Below, piece after piece: positions 1-13,000 of a DNA stretch of 64,000 nucleotides. A program made the position numbers and the translations under genes. Position 1 is the first letter of the stretch. The number at the start of each line of letters is the position of its first letter. This stretch comes from Phalacrocorax aristotelis. Lineage: Eukaryota > Chordata > Aves > Suliformes > Phalacrocoracidae. Location of the stretch: the NCBI RefSeq assembly GCF_949628215.1, contig NC_134280.1, positions 48,882,621 through 48,946,620 on the forward strand, given 5' to 3'. Under the pieces are notes generated by a model. That model saw only the letters and a program-made list of their open reading frames with translations. It had not been told where the DNA came from and did no database searches.

Positions 1-1365
1 AGGAAGCTTTATGTTATAAGACTGTCTCACGTCTGTTTTAAAAGCCTATCACAGAAGTCCAGAGGTTCACTTTCCCTAATTCATGAGAGCAGTGATTCTC
101 ACACAGTGTCTAATCTGAAGCCCTCATCTGGCCCTCCTGCTTGATGCATGTTTTCCTGTGAAGATAAGAACTGACAATTAATCAGCAATACATATTCTTT
201 TATGACCTGTTGAGACTAAGTTGTTGTTTCGGGACACGCTGATGATTTTTAGCACATACTTCACACCATGCACGTCAGGCATCAAGGTAATGTGGTAGCT
301 TTTGGTTCTCAGACTGTTTAACCTAAGTTTTATGAGAAATCTTTTAAGATAAATCTTTTTACTGCTTCCACTAATTGCTAGAGGTAGTTCTTCTGCATGT
401 GAAAATAAATTTTTTATTCAACATATCAGACATTTTAGGTGTAAATACTGGACTAATACTTGTGATTATAATATTAGTGGTATTTTTGCTTTAAAAATCT
501 TGTAAAATTTGTTTATTAGATGATCCTGGATAGCTGATGAAAGGATCCTCAATTCTGTTGAAATGAATATGACCTAAGTGGAATTTATTATTCACAGGAA
601 TATTGTATTCTTTTTTTTTCTTTCTACTATTCACCAACTTCTAGCTCTTAAGGGAAGTAAGACCTTTGCTTCTTGCACTGCTTCTGAGAGTGAATTAGTG
701 ACAGTATTAACTATGCCTTGCAACAATAGCCTATTTTCAAATCTAATTATTAAGTTTATAGGAAGATATCAGGGTTTTTTTCCAGTTCATTTTTAGTGCC
801 GTACAAAGATTTTTCAGATTGTTATAAATTGAAATAACTTGGCTGAGTCCAGTGTGCTTTTAATGTCACAATTCCACTTTGCCAGAATGTGTTATTGATA
901 GTGAATCATGTGAAGATATTATTTAAAGCATCACGCTGAAATACTTCCTTAAAAATTATTAGTTTGAGTATTTATTTGAGATCACTGGACAAAATCACTA
1001 CTCAAGAATCTCATTTGCTCCCTAAACAAATCTCCAGTGGCTATCAGGATCACTATGTAGATATTTTCTGGCACAATTAAAACAAAGAGGTCACGGGATA
1101 CAGTGGTCCACATTCAAAGCCCTGTCGGTCATCAGTGCTTGCCTTCTGCTAATCCCTACTAACTGCTGAACACTGAAACCTTTGTTTAAAGAATACTGAT
1201 CTTCCAGTACTTATACAGTCACTACAGAGCACAGCCACTAACCTAAAACTTACCTTGAGGTTTAGGAAGGATATAGAACCTTTCACAGCCCTAGTAGACA
1301 CATTTTTACCTGCCCTAACCTCAGGCACCTGACAAAGGACCTTAGATTGGGAGCATAAAGCCTTA
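1..1365. other. AT-rich intergenic sequence, no gene seen
   Basis: No long open frame, splice-bounded exon or recognisable repeat is visible. The only reading frames are short, stop-flanked and without family features. The stretch ends where the 3' tail of a minus-strand CR1 begins. Confidence 0.7.
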
Positions 1366-2122
1366 ATCACAGAATCACAGAATGGTGGGGGTTGGAAGGG
1401 ACCTCTGGAGATCATCTCATCCAACCACGCTGCTTCAGCAGGGACACCCAGAGCAGGGGGCACAGGAACGCGTCCAGGTGGGTTTTGAATGTCTCCAGGG
1501 AAGGAGACTCCACAGCCTCCCTGGGCAGCCTGTGCCACTGCTATGGCACCCTCACAGGAAAGAAGTTTTTTCTCATATTGAGGTGGAGCTTCCTGTGTTC
1601 CAACTTATGCCCATTGCCCCTTCTCCTGCCACTGGGCACTATTGAAAAGAGCCTAGTCCCATTGTCCTGACACCCACCCTTTAGATATTTGTAGATATTG
1701 ATGAAATTCCCCCTCAGTCTTTTCTTCTCCAGGCTAAACAAACCCAAGTCTCTCAGCCTTTCCTCATAAGGCAGATGCTCCAGCCCCCTATTCATCTTGG
1801 TAGCTCTCTGCTGGACTTGCTCAAGCAGTTCCGCATCCTTCTTAAACTGGGGGGCCCAAAACTGGACACAGTACTCCAGATATGGTCTCACTAGGGCAGA
1901 GTAGAGGGGGAGGATAACCTCTCCCAACCTGCTGGCCACACTCCTTTTAATGCACCCCAGGATACCATTGGCTGTCTTGGTCACAAGGGCACGTTGCTGG
2001 CTCATGGTCAGCTTGTTGTCCAGCAGCACTCCCAGGTCCTTCTCAACAGAGCCGCTTTCCAGTAGTTCAGCCCCCAACCTGTACTGGTGCATGGGGTTGC
2101 TCCTCCCCAGGTGCAGGACCTT
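1366..2122 (-). mobile_element. CR1 LINE, 5'-truncated 3' end copy (copy 1)
   Basis: Read on the minus strand, this is the last 757 bp of a CR1 non-LTR retrotransposon. The plus-strand start (tcacagaatcacagaatggt) is the reverse complement of the CR1 3' tail. An open frame at 1541-2092 encodes the C-terminal part of the ORF2 reverse transcriptase, with CR1 signatures such as [18 protein letters not shown] and [14 protein letters not shown]. It stops at a TAG just after KNFFPVRVP, upstream of a further conserved stretch (QWHRLPRE). The element breaks off at 2122, where the long copy at 15318 continues with GTACTTGC and this one passes into unrelated DNA. It differs from that copy at only 5 positions, so it is a young copy or a converted one. 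CR1 normally makes no clear target duplication and none is seen. Confidence 0.96.
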
Positions 2123-3000
2123 AAGCTTCCTTTTAGTCTACAAAAATAAATAGTGCATCTCCAGTGGTGACAGATGGACAGAATTTCCCTTTTTCTTTGA
2201 TTGTACAAGATACCTATAACAGCTATATCCCTAACTCAAGGCACAGAAGTTGTTTAAGTAAGTGAGGTGTGAGGAATCCCAGCTGTTGTCCTTGTATCTT
2301 TCCTCAACATGATGAAAAAGGATGAACTACTTTTAAGCAGACTACTGGAGAGAACAGATTACATTCCTGAGTGTGCTGAAGACTCCCCTGTGCCCAGGGG
2401 AGTGTCCCCCCATAGCAAAATGCATGACTGGAGGACAGTTTCCCACTCACATCAATATATCCACAGTGCTGCTGGCGCTCCTCTGACTGCAGGGTAGTGA
2501 TGATCATTGTAGTCAGAGTTCAAATCAGCTTTTCTTTCCATTGGGTGGTGAGTTGCCATGAGAACAATGTGATTAGAGCTGGGGCTTGGCAATTGTTTTG
2601 GGATGCAGCTTCTGGGGAAAGAGGGTAAAATACAGGCTCTAATGCTGTCTGCTCTTTCCAGCACTTACTGCTGCTCTGTGCTCTTACATCAGCACTTACT
2701 GCTCTATCGACCTGGGACCGAAGGTTTCAGCATCTCCCAGTGCTTTCTTATATCTCCGTCTCTGCTTTTCTTATCAAAAAATGTCTGAGGTAGTTTACTG
2801 ACAAGCAAAAATCACGTGTTCATTGCAGGTGTTAACTTCAGCTAAATGCCAATTTATACCAGTCTTAAGTAATGAGGAAACATTACCTGTGCCAAGAACA
2901 CAGGTATCTCGAATCTGATTAGATGCATAAGTGTCTCTGTGGATTAATTACCAGAATTTCTTGTGCTGGATTTGGCAGAGAGACACTCTCTGACTAGAAT

Positions 3001-3066
3001 AACAAAAAAAAAAACACCAACCCAAAAACAAACCACACAGACAAAAAAAAACAAAACCCAAAAACT
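3001..3066. repeat. A-rich low-complexity stretch
   Basis: Runs of A separated by short C-containing breaks (AACAAAA, CCAAAAACAAACC type). It could be a decayed retroposon tail, but no retroposon body is recognised next to it. Confidence 0.8.
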
Positions 3067-6000
3067 TTCTTGCTATTAGTTTAACATCTCTGTAGCAATG
3101 TATTTCTTTCCTTCCCCCATCTCCATTTCTAAATTCTTTCAGCCTTACAGTGTCACTCCTTCAATGTTAAAAATGACTGGTCCTTCTGGCCAAGCTAGGT
3201 CTTAAAATTTAGAGAGGAAAAGAAGTCATACTCCCATATTTTTTGCTTCATTTTGCCTACCTGCAAATTATTTCCTTCTACCTTAGGAACTGTGTAACTA
3301 AATCTCAGGATGCAGCAAAGAAGACAGTTATCTGTAGTGCTCCCCTGCAAGGGCTGCAAAATTGGAGGACCTGGTCTGTTTCTTTAGCTTGTCTTGGAAA
3401 GCCAAACCTCTGGTGCTTCTCCTGAGGTGTGGGGAGCTGGGCAGGGCTGACAGTGTTGCCCATGCCAGAAGCTGCTCTTGCTGCCTCAAAGCCTGCGCCA
3501 AGGCTGGCTCCAGCAATCGCTGAGGAAAGGGTTCCCCAGGCTTTCCACAGGGCTCTCCATCCACAGCTCTTATCCATTCCTGGCTTCTCTGTCTCAGGGC
3601 AACAGAAATTAGTTGTGTTTACATCTGTAAGCCTGAAGTGCTCTCTGACTAGACTTACTGCATGATGGAAATCTGCTTACCTAAAAAGTCTGCAGGATCC
3701 ATTTTATGGGCCCATCTCTATGCAAACTTCTGCCTGTCCTGGTAAAACATCGATACACACACAAACTAAACAAATGTTGCATAAAGTTCCTCTATGTGGT
3801 GTTGACATATATGAAATAAGTTGCTATCCAGCCTTATTTTTCCCTATAAGCCATTCATTTCCAAGTTTAGGACTTTGAAATACAGCTTTTGAATAGCTCT
3901 ACTGCAGAGCAGTTAGTACTGGACTTCTCTGTCATTTAATTTAATGCTCCCAGGTCCTTCCCATTTCTCCACGTTCACCTCTCACGCACACTGAGTGCCT
4001 ATCTCTCTCTCGCTTTGGTCTTACAGCTTTTGAAATACACACCATTAAATGGATACTGTCATGGGATTTACTCCTTGCAGTTTGTCCCTGAGGATTGTAG
4101 AAATGAAATTTTCAGTTTTATAGCAACTAGAGTTTGGTGGGTCTTCTGTGTATCCTATGCACCCCCTTATTTTTCAGGAGGAAAGAGGCATGTAAAGGCT
4201 CCATATAATTTTTTCCTTTTTGGATTATTAGAAGTCCACAGAAAAGCTAAGCCACTCTAAACTTCAAAGGGCCTTACAACAATGAAAAAGACACAGCACA
4301 TGAATAATACAGGCTACATGGAGCAGAAATAAGGACCAGCAACACTGCTCTAAACTATCTGCTAACAGCAGTGTAATAAAATGAGGCAGAAGCTAAAATA
4401 CCTCTGGTTTGCGTCTGATTAAACTGGCTTATGGAAAGAGATACAAAATATAATGAAGTCGTAACTTTGTAATACACTATGACAAAAAGGAACTATGCCT
4501 CTTGCAAGAAGGCTAAATGATGTGCATTTCTAAAGTAGAAAGGCATTTCTGGAGGACTTTGTTTTTCAGTACTGAACATACCTATGCAGAAGTGCAGGGC
4601 ACTGTCCCAGTAAAAAGCCTTTGAAAGGTCTAAAAAACCATGTAAATATAGATGCATGCAAAGTCACTAGATCAACATTTCCTGTTATCAGACGCAAGGC
4701 TGGACAAGTTACCTTAGTTTTTAGGGAACACATGCCTGACAGTTCTTAATGCAGTTCTCATTTTCAGGCTGTTACCCTCAGTGGCATAAATATTGAAATG
4801 TTATTACCATCAAAATAATGTATATTTGTTGTTAAAAAAGAAAATCTACTCTTATAAGGCATCACAAAAGGCAGAGTATCTTTCAAAAATGCTTGGTTTT
4901 AGTGGTAGATGGGTTTGCTATGTATATAAAGGCATACTTTATATGCATATACCCAAGCATATGTTTTATGAAACAGTGTAGTAGCTTCAATGCAAATTTG
5001 TCTTTGGTTTTTTTCTTTCTCACCGGCTAAAGTACAGAGTTCAGCATATGCTGAAAGTCAAGGTTAATAATGTTTGTTTATTTACAACTCGGTGCTTTCT
5101 GATGCTTTTTTATCTTTGACCCCAGGCCTTGTAAATTTGTAGGGCACCGGTTCACCCCTTTGATACGTGTCTTCATCTCCCGCAGCATCAATGAGAAGCT
5201 GGCTGTGCAGGCAGGTGAGACAATAGGCTCTCTATTTTGGCAAATGCCTCTCTTGCTCTCCCAGGGAAGACTGCAATATATTCTGAGCTCTGTGGATGTC
5301 ACAAGCTAAGCAACTCTGACAAATAAAACATAACAAGTCTGATGTGAATTTTATGAAGCCACCGGTAACATTCATCTTTCAGCTTTGTGGAAACATAGAG
5401 AAATATAGAATAGCTCCCATCTGTCTGCTGAGAAATAATTAATAAGCTTGAAAGAGATAAGAAGAGGAGGACAGGCTAGACTAAAGCTTTCTCTTTAAGG
5501 TCCTCTGTGCCTGAGTGTCAATGTGAAAGTGGGAAATACTTTGTAAGACAAAATATTCCTGCTTGTAGGCAGCAAATTCGACCTCTAAGAGCTTATAGAG
5601 CAGCTCAGCTCCAAAAAACAGATAAAAGTGAACTTTGCCATGAGAAAGATCAAGCTCAACAAACTAACTGCTGTTATCTACAGAACAAATACACTGAAAA
5701 GGCATTATACCTCTCTTCCCCAAAATTGCTCCAACTATCAACTACTGTGCTGTGCACTTGAGAAGACCATACAGCAAACCTGCACCTTACAGAGCTCATT
5801 ACCCAGGTAGTCACAGCACATATGGTGAGAAAGATCCTGCCTCTGTTTCCAGCTTCCAGGACTTTGGCCTGGTGGCAGCTCCCTGCCTTCTGCCACAAAA
5901 TTTGTTTTGGCTATCTGGACATATTAATTCAATGTGATGGCACAGAAAAGACCTAATTTTGATTCAGTGTCGCTGCTTCAAATCAGACATAAGATCTTTG

Positions 6001-6325
6001 TAAGTGATGTTACCTCCAGGCCAGGCATTCAACTGCCTCTTTCACCTGTGTGAAACACATGTGCCTGGCCCAGACTCCGGGTGCAGCTGGGGTAAAGGGG
6101 GCACCTCTGAGCCCCCTCACTTTCAGGGCAGAGCTGAGCCCAGGAAACACCTCTAACCACAGGGCTGTTGTCAAGTTTGCTTTTCTCATCTCTTTTCCTG
6201 CCTCCTATTCCCCTCTCCTCACCCCCTTGAAAAATACAAAAAGAAAATATTTGTAGGAAGAAAAGAAAAAAAAAGTTTCTGACTTTGGAATGCTTGAAAA
6301 CTGTCTTCCTATTCAGATCTACTAT

Positions 6326-6348
6326 TAAAAATAAATAAATAAATAAAC
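6326..6348. repeat. (AAAT)n short microsatellite
   Basis: Five consecutive AAAT-type units. No associated retroposon is recognised. Confidence 0.85.
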
Positions 6349-8832
6349 TCCACCATTAGCTAGTAAGTCTGCTGCAGGAGCTGTTTGATAAACATGTGGT
6401 TTGTGCGGTATGACAAATCTCCCAGGAACTGATGTTTCTCTTCTAAGCACTGTATAAAAAGTTGCTTTAGCTCCTTAATAATGTCTCTAGATTTAACCTC
6501 TCCTTTGCAACAGACAAAATTAAACAGAGTAAATCTGCCTTGGGATATGAGCCTATTATTAATACAGATCTTCTAACTGTATGTTAAATTACTATTGTGT
6601 TCCTCGACACATTCAGTTCCATTTGCATTATGGAAAGCTAATGCATTAACTTGGCAATAAAAATGCATGGCCTTCTGAAATGAATGTGTTGGAGGAATGA
6701 ATTCTGCTGGTTCTATGCACAGTCTCAAAGCATTGCTCACATGCCCTTGTTTTTTGCAAGGGTGAGTAATATAAGTAGTCCCATGTTCAGTAGCTCATTT
6801 TGCAAGACTCACAAAGAGTAATAAACCCATGGTGAATTTATCATTTTACAGACACCTTCCTATGCAGAAATCCATTGTCTAGGGCACTGGGGGTGGGGAA
6901 AGTGTATGGATTTCTTCCTCTTAAGGTGGCATACAGGGTTCTGTCTGTTAAAATACCTTCACTGTTTTGCTATAAAAATTGCAGGTCTCAGAAACCTCTT
7001 TAAATATGACTGACTGTGCTTTACAAGCTCTGCTTTCAGTCTTCAGAAAGGTTTAAGATATTTCAGTAGCTCTGTTCCAAGCTGTGATTATCCAGGAAGC
7101 TAGGAACAAGACACATTTACTGTCTAATGTTCACTGCATCTCATCTTTTCAGATTCACTACTTCACTGCCTGTTGAGTTCTTATGTTTCAACATGTGCCC
7201 TTGAGAGCCTTTGAATGAATTGAAAGCATTAACACAGCAGGACATACTGATGTGCAGCTACTGAAAGGGTATTAATGGCCTTGTACGTACATCTCCATAC
7301 AAAGTTCTAGCTTACCTAAACAACTCGCTTGACTCTCCATATGTCAGGGTAAATGGATACTGAATAAAAGACCAAGCATCTGATATCTCTCTGAGCTGTA
7401 ATGCCCAAACTGGTTTTAAAGGCTATGAAGCCTGGCTGTGTGAAAATCACACAAAAAATCTAGACTGGTTTTGCTGCAGCCGCCTTATCATAAAGGAATG
7501 GCTCAGGGCAAGCTACACCACAGGATTTCCCCTTTCACATGCATTTGCTTCAAGAGATACACCTCTACCTGCAGCTCTGCAAAAGTGCAACTTCAGTGTT
7601 TATGTCAGTGTTGCCTAAGTCACCAAGCCATAACTTCTGGGGTTTTTGCTGTGGCAGATATGGGAAAAAGTGGTGTTATATCTCTCATAATATTTCTAAC
7701 TGTATCTGCATCAGTAGGTTTGTACTGCCTCTGTTGTGAAACTCCCCAGTCAGGCACTCCCCAGAGAGGCACAAGAGCTCACATATATGAGCTCCATGAA
7801 TACCAGCAATAGTGTCTTTGCAGCAACACTGTGCTTCCAGAGAGATATGACATATTTCATTAGTTTGTTCAAGGGTTGCCTTTTATTTTGATTGCTTATT
7901 TGGGCTTTGCCCTGCCAATTCATAATTAGCAACTACCTTCCCTTTGTTTTCCTGATGTTGTTTACCCAGGAGGTGTCTTTAATCTCTTACCATAGTTATA
8001 TATTTCACTTGCTTTTCCTAAGAAGCCCTGTCAAATTAAGCTGTATTAGCAAAGAGATTAAAAAATACACCTATAACTACAAATTATTCTCGTCTCCTCA
8101 ACTCTATAGAAGGGGCTTTTTTTTCTTTCCTATCTGTTAAAGAATATTTTGCTTCCTAGATTTTATCGATGCTTCCAGTCACAGCCATGAACTGTTGATG
8201 GCAAGCATTAGGCCCAGGTATACATCTTCTCTCAGCTTCTTTGCTCATAATATGCAAGCCATTCCTCAGCACATTTAAGGATTGCAGACTATTGTATAAG
8301 GAGGGAAACCAAATTGCACCATAGCAGCCAGAAACTGTATGTCTAGCTTCTATAGCTCAATTTGGACTATCCAGCTTCATCTCTCAAACTGCCATTTTAG
8401 GCAAAGGCAAGCTACATAGAAAGCCAGCAGGATTTCATGTTGGCGTGACTCCTAGCTTTGGATGCCTCATCACCTGGAGGCAAACATAGAAGTATGCCCA
8501 ATGCTTTGTCTTCCCAGGTCATTAATCACTGTCACAACCAACTACCCATTTTGGGGGATCATTCCTAAACCTCCCCTCAGATCATCCACAAACCAGACCT
8601 AGCTACCACCTTAGGATTTTTCCTCAACCTAAACAGAGACTACGTTATCTGAAGCATGGCCTGTTTTTATTAAGTGTATACATTCAGGCAGTAACTGCAC
8701 TGGGTAATACGAGGGGTACTCATCTCTGAAGGCAAGTCTTTAACAGTAGGTTAGAAAGCATGAAACCTACCGGCTCTCTGAACAGGTCTAACAGATCTAA
8801 TGATTTTCCATCCCAAATGTCCATATTTTTTA

Positions 8833-9515
8833 TCCTTCCTTCCTTCCTTCCTTCCTTCCTTCCTTCCTTCCTTCCTTCCTTCCTTCCTTCCTTCCTTCCT
8901 TCCTTCCTTCCTTCCTTCCTTCCTTCCTTCCTTCCTTTCCTTCCTTCCTTCCCTCCTTCCCTTCCCTTCCCTTCCCTTCCCTTCCCTTCCCTTCCCTTCC
9001 CTTCCCTTCCCTTCCCTTCCCTTCCCTTCCCTTCCCTTCCCTTCCCTTCCCTTCCCTTCCCTTCCCTTCCCCTCCCTTCCCTTCCCTTTCCTTCCCTTCC
9101 TTTCCTTTCCTTTCCTTTCCTTTCCTTTCCTTTCCTTTCCTTTCCTTTCCTTTCCTTTCCTTTCCTTTCCTTTCCTTTCCTTTCCTTTCCTTTCCTTTCC
9201 TTTCCTTTCCTTTCCTTTCCTTTCCTTTCCTTTCCTTTCCTTCCCTTCCCTTCCCTTCCCTTCCCTTCCCTTCCCTTCCCTTCCCTTCCCTTCCCTTCCC
9301 TTCCCTTCCCTTCCCTTCCCTTCCCTTCCCTTCCCTTCCCTTCCCTTCCCTTCCCTTCCCTTCCCTTCCCTTCCCTTCCCTTCCCTTCCCTTTCCATTCC
9401 TTTCTGTTCCTTGCCTGCCTGCCTGCCTGCCGGCCTGCATTCATGCCTTCCCTCCTTCATGCCTTCCTTCCTTCATGCCTTCCCGCCTGCCTAAATGCCT
9501 TCCTTCCCAAATGCC
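8833..9515. repeat. Compound polypyrimidine satellite, CCTT / CCCTT / CCTTT units
   Basis: This is an almost pure C+T strand (G+A on the other strand) built of blocks. (CCTT)n runs from about 8833 to 8938, (CCCTT)n from about 8957 to 9085, (CCTTT)n from about 9096 to 9240, and (CCCTT)n again from 9241 to 9390. A degenerate tail with GCCT, ATGCCTT and CCTTCC units then reaches about 9515. Long open frames in several phases on both strands (up to 246 codons of Lys-Gly-Arg-Glu or Leu-Pro-Ser-Phe repeats) come from the repeat and are not genes. The mirror-symmetric homopurine/homopyrimidine make-up is of the type known to form triplex (H-) DNA. Confidence 0.97.
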
Positions 9516-9865
9516 TTCACTACAGCTACACTTTCTTTAAATATTGGTATTAAATATAGAATAAGAAATAAGCTGTTCTCCCTATCAGAAAGAGAACAGC
9601 CATCTTCACAGAAGTAGGTCGTGGCTTCCCTTACAAAATGGGTCGTCTTTGTTATTTAGCAATGTTTTCGCACATTTGGCTATACCTCGGCACACATCAC
9701 AATATAAAGATGTGTCAGCACAAAGGCTGCCATCCTCCTCAGCCAGTTTCATTCTTGCAGAGCCAGATCACAGAGGAACAGGCAGAGGGATTTCACTGAC
9801 CATCTGCCTTTTGGCTGCCATGCAGCTTCCAAGGCAACACAGTGGTTACCCTCTTCAGCCCACTT
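9516..9865. other. Short spacer between satellite and CR1 fragment
   Basis: No recognisable feature. The last 100 bases (about 9760-9865) may be a further, more decayed part of the CR1 that follows, but the match is too weak to claim. Confidence 0.5.
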
Positions 9866-10091
9866 GACAACCCTTTTGGTGAAGAAATTTTTCCTAATAT
9901 CCAATCTAAACCTTGCCTGGTGCAGCATGAGGCTGTTTCTTCTCGTCCTGTCATTTGTTACTTGGGAGAAAGGACTGATCCCCACCTCTCTACAGACTCC
10001 ATTTATGTAGCTGTAGAGAGCAATAAGGTCTCCCCTCAGCCTCCTTTCCTCCAGCTAAACAACCCCAGCTCCCTCAGCTGCTCCTCATAGA
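9866..10091 (-). mobile_element. Old CR1 LINE fragment
   Basis: On the minus strand this reads as a diverged internal CR1 segment. It covers the ORF2 C-terminal region whose DNA, seen on the plus strand, includes gaagaaatttttcctaatat, ataaggtctcccctcagcct and aaacaaccccagctccctca. Both ends are missing, including the 3' tail, and the sequence is more diverged than the other CR1 copies in the window. Confidence 0.88.
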
Positions 10092-13000
10092 TTTTGTTCT
10101 CATATGGAGTCTGGGAGCTTAGCATTTCAGAGAAGTCTGTGGAAATGGTAAATCAGTCCCAGTCATGTAAGTGGCTGCATAAGAATAGGAAAGACTATCC
10201 AGCACTTATTTTATACACTTATTTTGCACGATCCAATGGCATTGGCTGGACAGTGAGGTGGGCAGAGGCACAAAATATAATACATCAGCTGAAAACTGGA
10301 TAACAAAATCACGAAACACCTCATGTTTGTTTTGTGTGTTCTTTGTGTTTCCACACTAACCCTACCCATCAGTGCCATTTCCCGGCGACACTTTTCACTA
10401 CAGCCCTCCATCTGCTCTACCCACCCACCAACTCTGTCAGTCTTTGCACTCACCTGCCCTTACACCATTGTGACTTTCATTGGACTACACTAAATTTAAC
10501 TATTTCCCCATAAGGATTAGGACTGAATTTCAGTCATTCCAATTATCTGCTTTGTGCCCATAACTGCAGTTACCAAAACCCCTGTTTTCTTTTGTGTCCT
10601 TCTTTTGATGTTAGAGCTGCATCTGAGATAATGACTGAAAAAATAGCTGGCAGATACTCTTTTCTCCCCTCCTCTCCTCTCCCCTTCTCCTCTTCTCTCC
10701 ATATATTCCACAAAGTACAGTGACAAATCTGGATTACACAGAGTACCTTTCTAAGCACCTCTATCTTTGCTAGAAGTCTGCTACATTTGCTGAATAGTTT
10801 GAAAAATGAACCATCTCTGATTAGTAAAATCCCATAGTACATATTTCATTCAACTGTGATTAATGCATAAGACCCTATGTTTTCTAAAAGGAAGGTTTTG
10901 GGCTTGACTGATGTGTTTGGCTGTGAATGCAGCCCATGCAGTATACTCCAACTTCACACTTTTGAAATAAGCTTTACTCTAAGTAAGCTGTGGGTGACAC
11001 ATGGGCTCTTCAACTTAGGCCTCCCATCACTGCCTCCAAAAAAAGTGTGTCTAATAAACAGCATTACATATGACTTATTACAGGCTAGCCACCCACAGAG
11101 AGGGGCATAACCACACACACTTATCTAGTGGGTTTTGTACACAGTCCCTGGCTTCCTTATAGATAGGTAGAGCGCAATGTAGAGGGTTGTGAGGAGAGAC
11201 TCACTCATGATTTTCAGTAATTACTTTTGGATGTTCAAGGAAATAGTAATATGATACCATTATAACTTACAGCTGGCCTTAGCTGCAGACAAATTGCAAA
11301 GAATGAGAGAGAAATTTCTGATCTAACCAGTAGCTTTGTGAGAACATAATTTTAGTGGTTTCCATTTCTGTTCGTGATTTACACAGCAGCCTGTTCTATC
11401 AGCTAAGCCATCACACAGGAGACACAAAATGGAAAATTCTAAGGTCCTGATGATGATTATTTAGCCAGAAGTTTTTCAGTAATTGTGGTACACTGTGTAA
11501 AATCACACCATTCAAGAGCCATGACACAGGCAGTTCCTTTGCACCCTGTTCCTTTGTACAGTGAAAGAACACTATACTATAAAGTATTACAAAATACATA
11601 AGAAACCAGCTGTCCTGACACCTAGTTGACCCAAACTCTGTGTCTTTAGTCATGACTGCCTGATTTCTTTTTGAGCCAGAAAGATTTTACAGTGGTTTCT
11701 GTAACATTCTCTACAATTAGGGAGGGAGGGGAGAGAAATATAACAGTTGTGTAATACAATGTTGGACTCTGAAATTTGTTTGTGTACCAACAATCATAGA
11801 GTTTCTGCATGTTTTGACCACTTGTTGAAAATAGAAGACCTTCCATAGTTGATTTTTGCAGTCCTTAAAGAGAGGCAGATTTTTAGCTAGTTGCAGATCT
11901 GGCTTCACTTCAAAAACAGGAAAGACTCCTGTGGCAAGAAAGGGTGGTGAATTGACATGTTTCACCACCCACTTGTGCATGATAACCACAGAAATACTCT
12001 TCCTAGGGGATCTTCTGAGATTAAGATTTCTCCCTAGTGTCTCTGACTTTCTTTCTGCAAGTTGGAGATTACAGGGAAGATCACCCCTCTTCTTAAACCC
12101 CTTATGCCTCACCCATATGGAAAATCATTCCCTCTATTATCTCCTCTGTCTTTTGGAAACATGACTCCCAGCATTGCCTCTGGTTTGATCCAGTCTTTTC
12201 TTTAGAGAGAAGGAAGATGATGAAAGAAGGAGCAGGGACTTTTCACATACAGCCCAGTTATTTATGGTAAGCCCTATCCAAAATGGGGTATCTGTCGTCA
12301 CCTTTTGCCATGTCAGCAGAACCACTGACAGACAGTCTAAGAGAGGGAGAGAAAAAGCAAGGGTGATAAAACCAGGAAATGTCATTTATAAAATTTCCTT
12401 TTTAAGTGTATGCTGCTTTATAGGATATTTCAATCTTTTCAAAATCAATCCGAGAACTATTCAAATTAATGAAGGAATATGGCTCGATTTCTGCCTATAA
12501 GATAAATGACATGAAAGAAAAGTTATGAAGCTAAGTGGAAGGAATACAGACAGTATTGGTGCTCTGGATATATTTGAACAGAAACAAAAGGGACTGAGGT
12601 ATATAGTTATCTCTCAAAGATTGATTTTAAGGTAGTTGAAGGAATTAATGAAGTAATAAAATATTTACCTGAAGCAGTTTTCCTTTTTCTTAGCAGACAA
12701 AATAGAGTTAATTGAAATATAAGTTCATGAAATAAAGTTTCGTCCAGTATTTTTCACTATAATTCCTCAAGACAGAAAGAACTGGGGGATAACTACATCT
12801 CAAAGTTCAAATGAGCCAGGAATTGTGGAATAAATACTATGCAGGCCTAGTGTGCGACGACGCTATTGTGGATGCTGATTCAATTTATAATGGACATAGT
12901 TAAACGTAATGAGATCAAAAGTTTACACATCAGAAAATTAACAGTATTAATAAAGTTATACCGTTTATTGGTCAATTAAATTAGGAAAAAATCACAGCAC

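Larger units (their letters stand above)
2123..8832. other. Intergenic sequence without a supported gene
   Basis: About 6.7 kb of AT-rich sequence with only short chance reading frames. It holds an A-rich simple stretch near 3001 and a short (AAAT)n run near 6326, listed separately. I see no exon with convincing splice sites and no further transposon ends. Confidence 0.6.

Noticed and set aside
1382..1670. Plus-strand frames of 87 and 92 codons, repeated identically at 15334-15622
   Set aside because: They lie antisense to CR1 3' ends. Their identity reflects the repeat, not a gene family.
8720..9540. Five long open frames (204-246 codons) of Lys-Gly-Arg-Glu or Leu-Pro-Ser-Phe repeats on both strands
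   Set aside because: They are translations of the CCTT/CCCTT/CCTTT satellite; 4- and 5-base units without stops stay open in every frame.
11717..12112. 131-codon minus-strand frame overlapping a 102-codon plus-strand frame
   Set aside because: Open on both strands, no recognisable family, no splice or start context.
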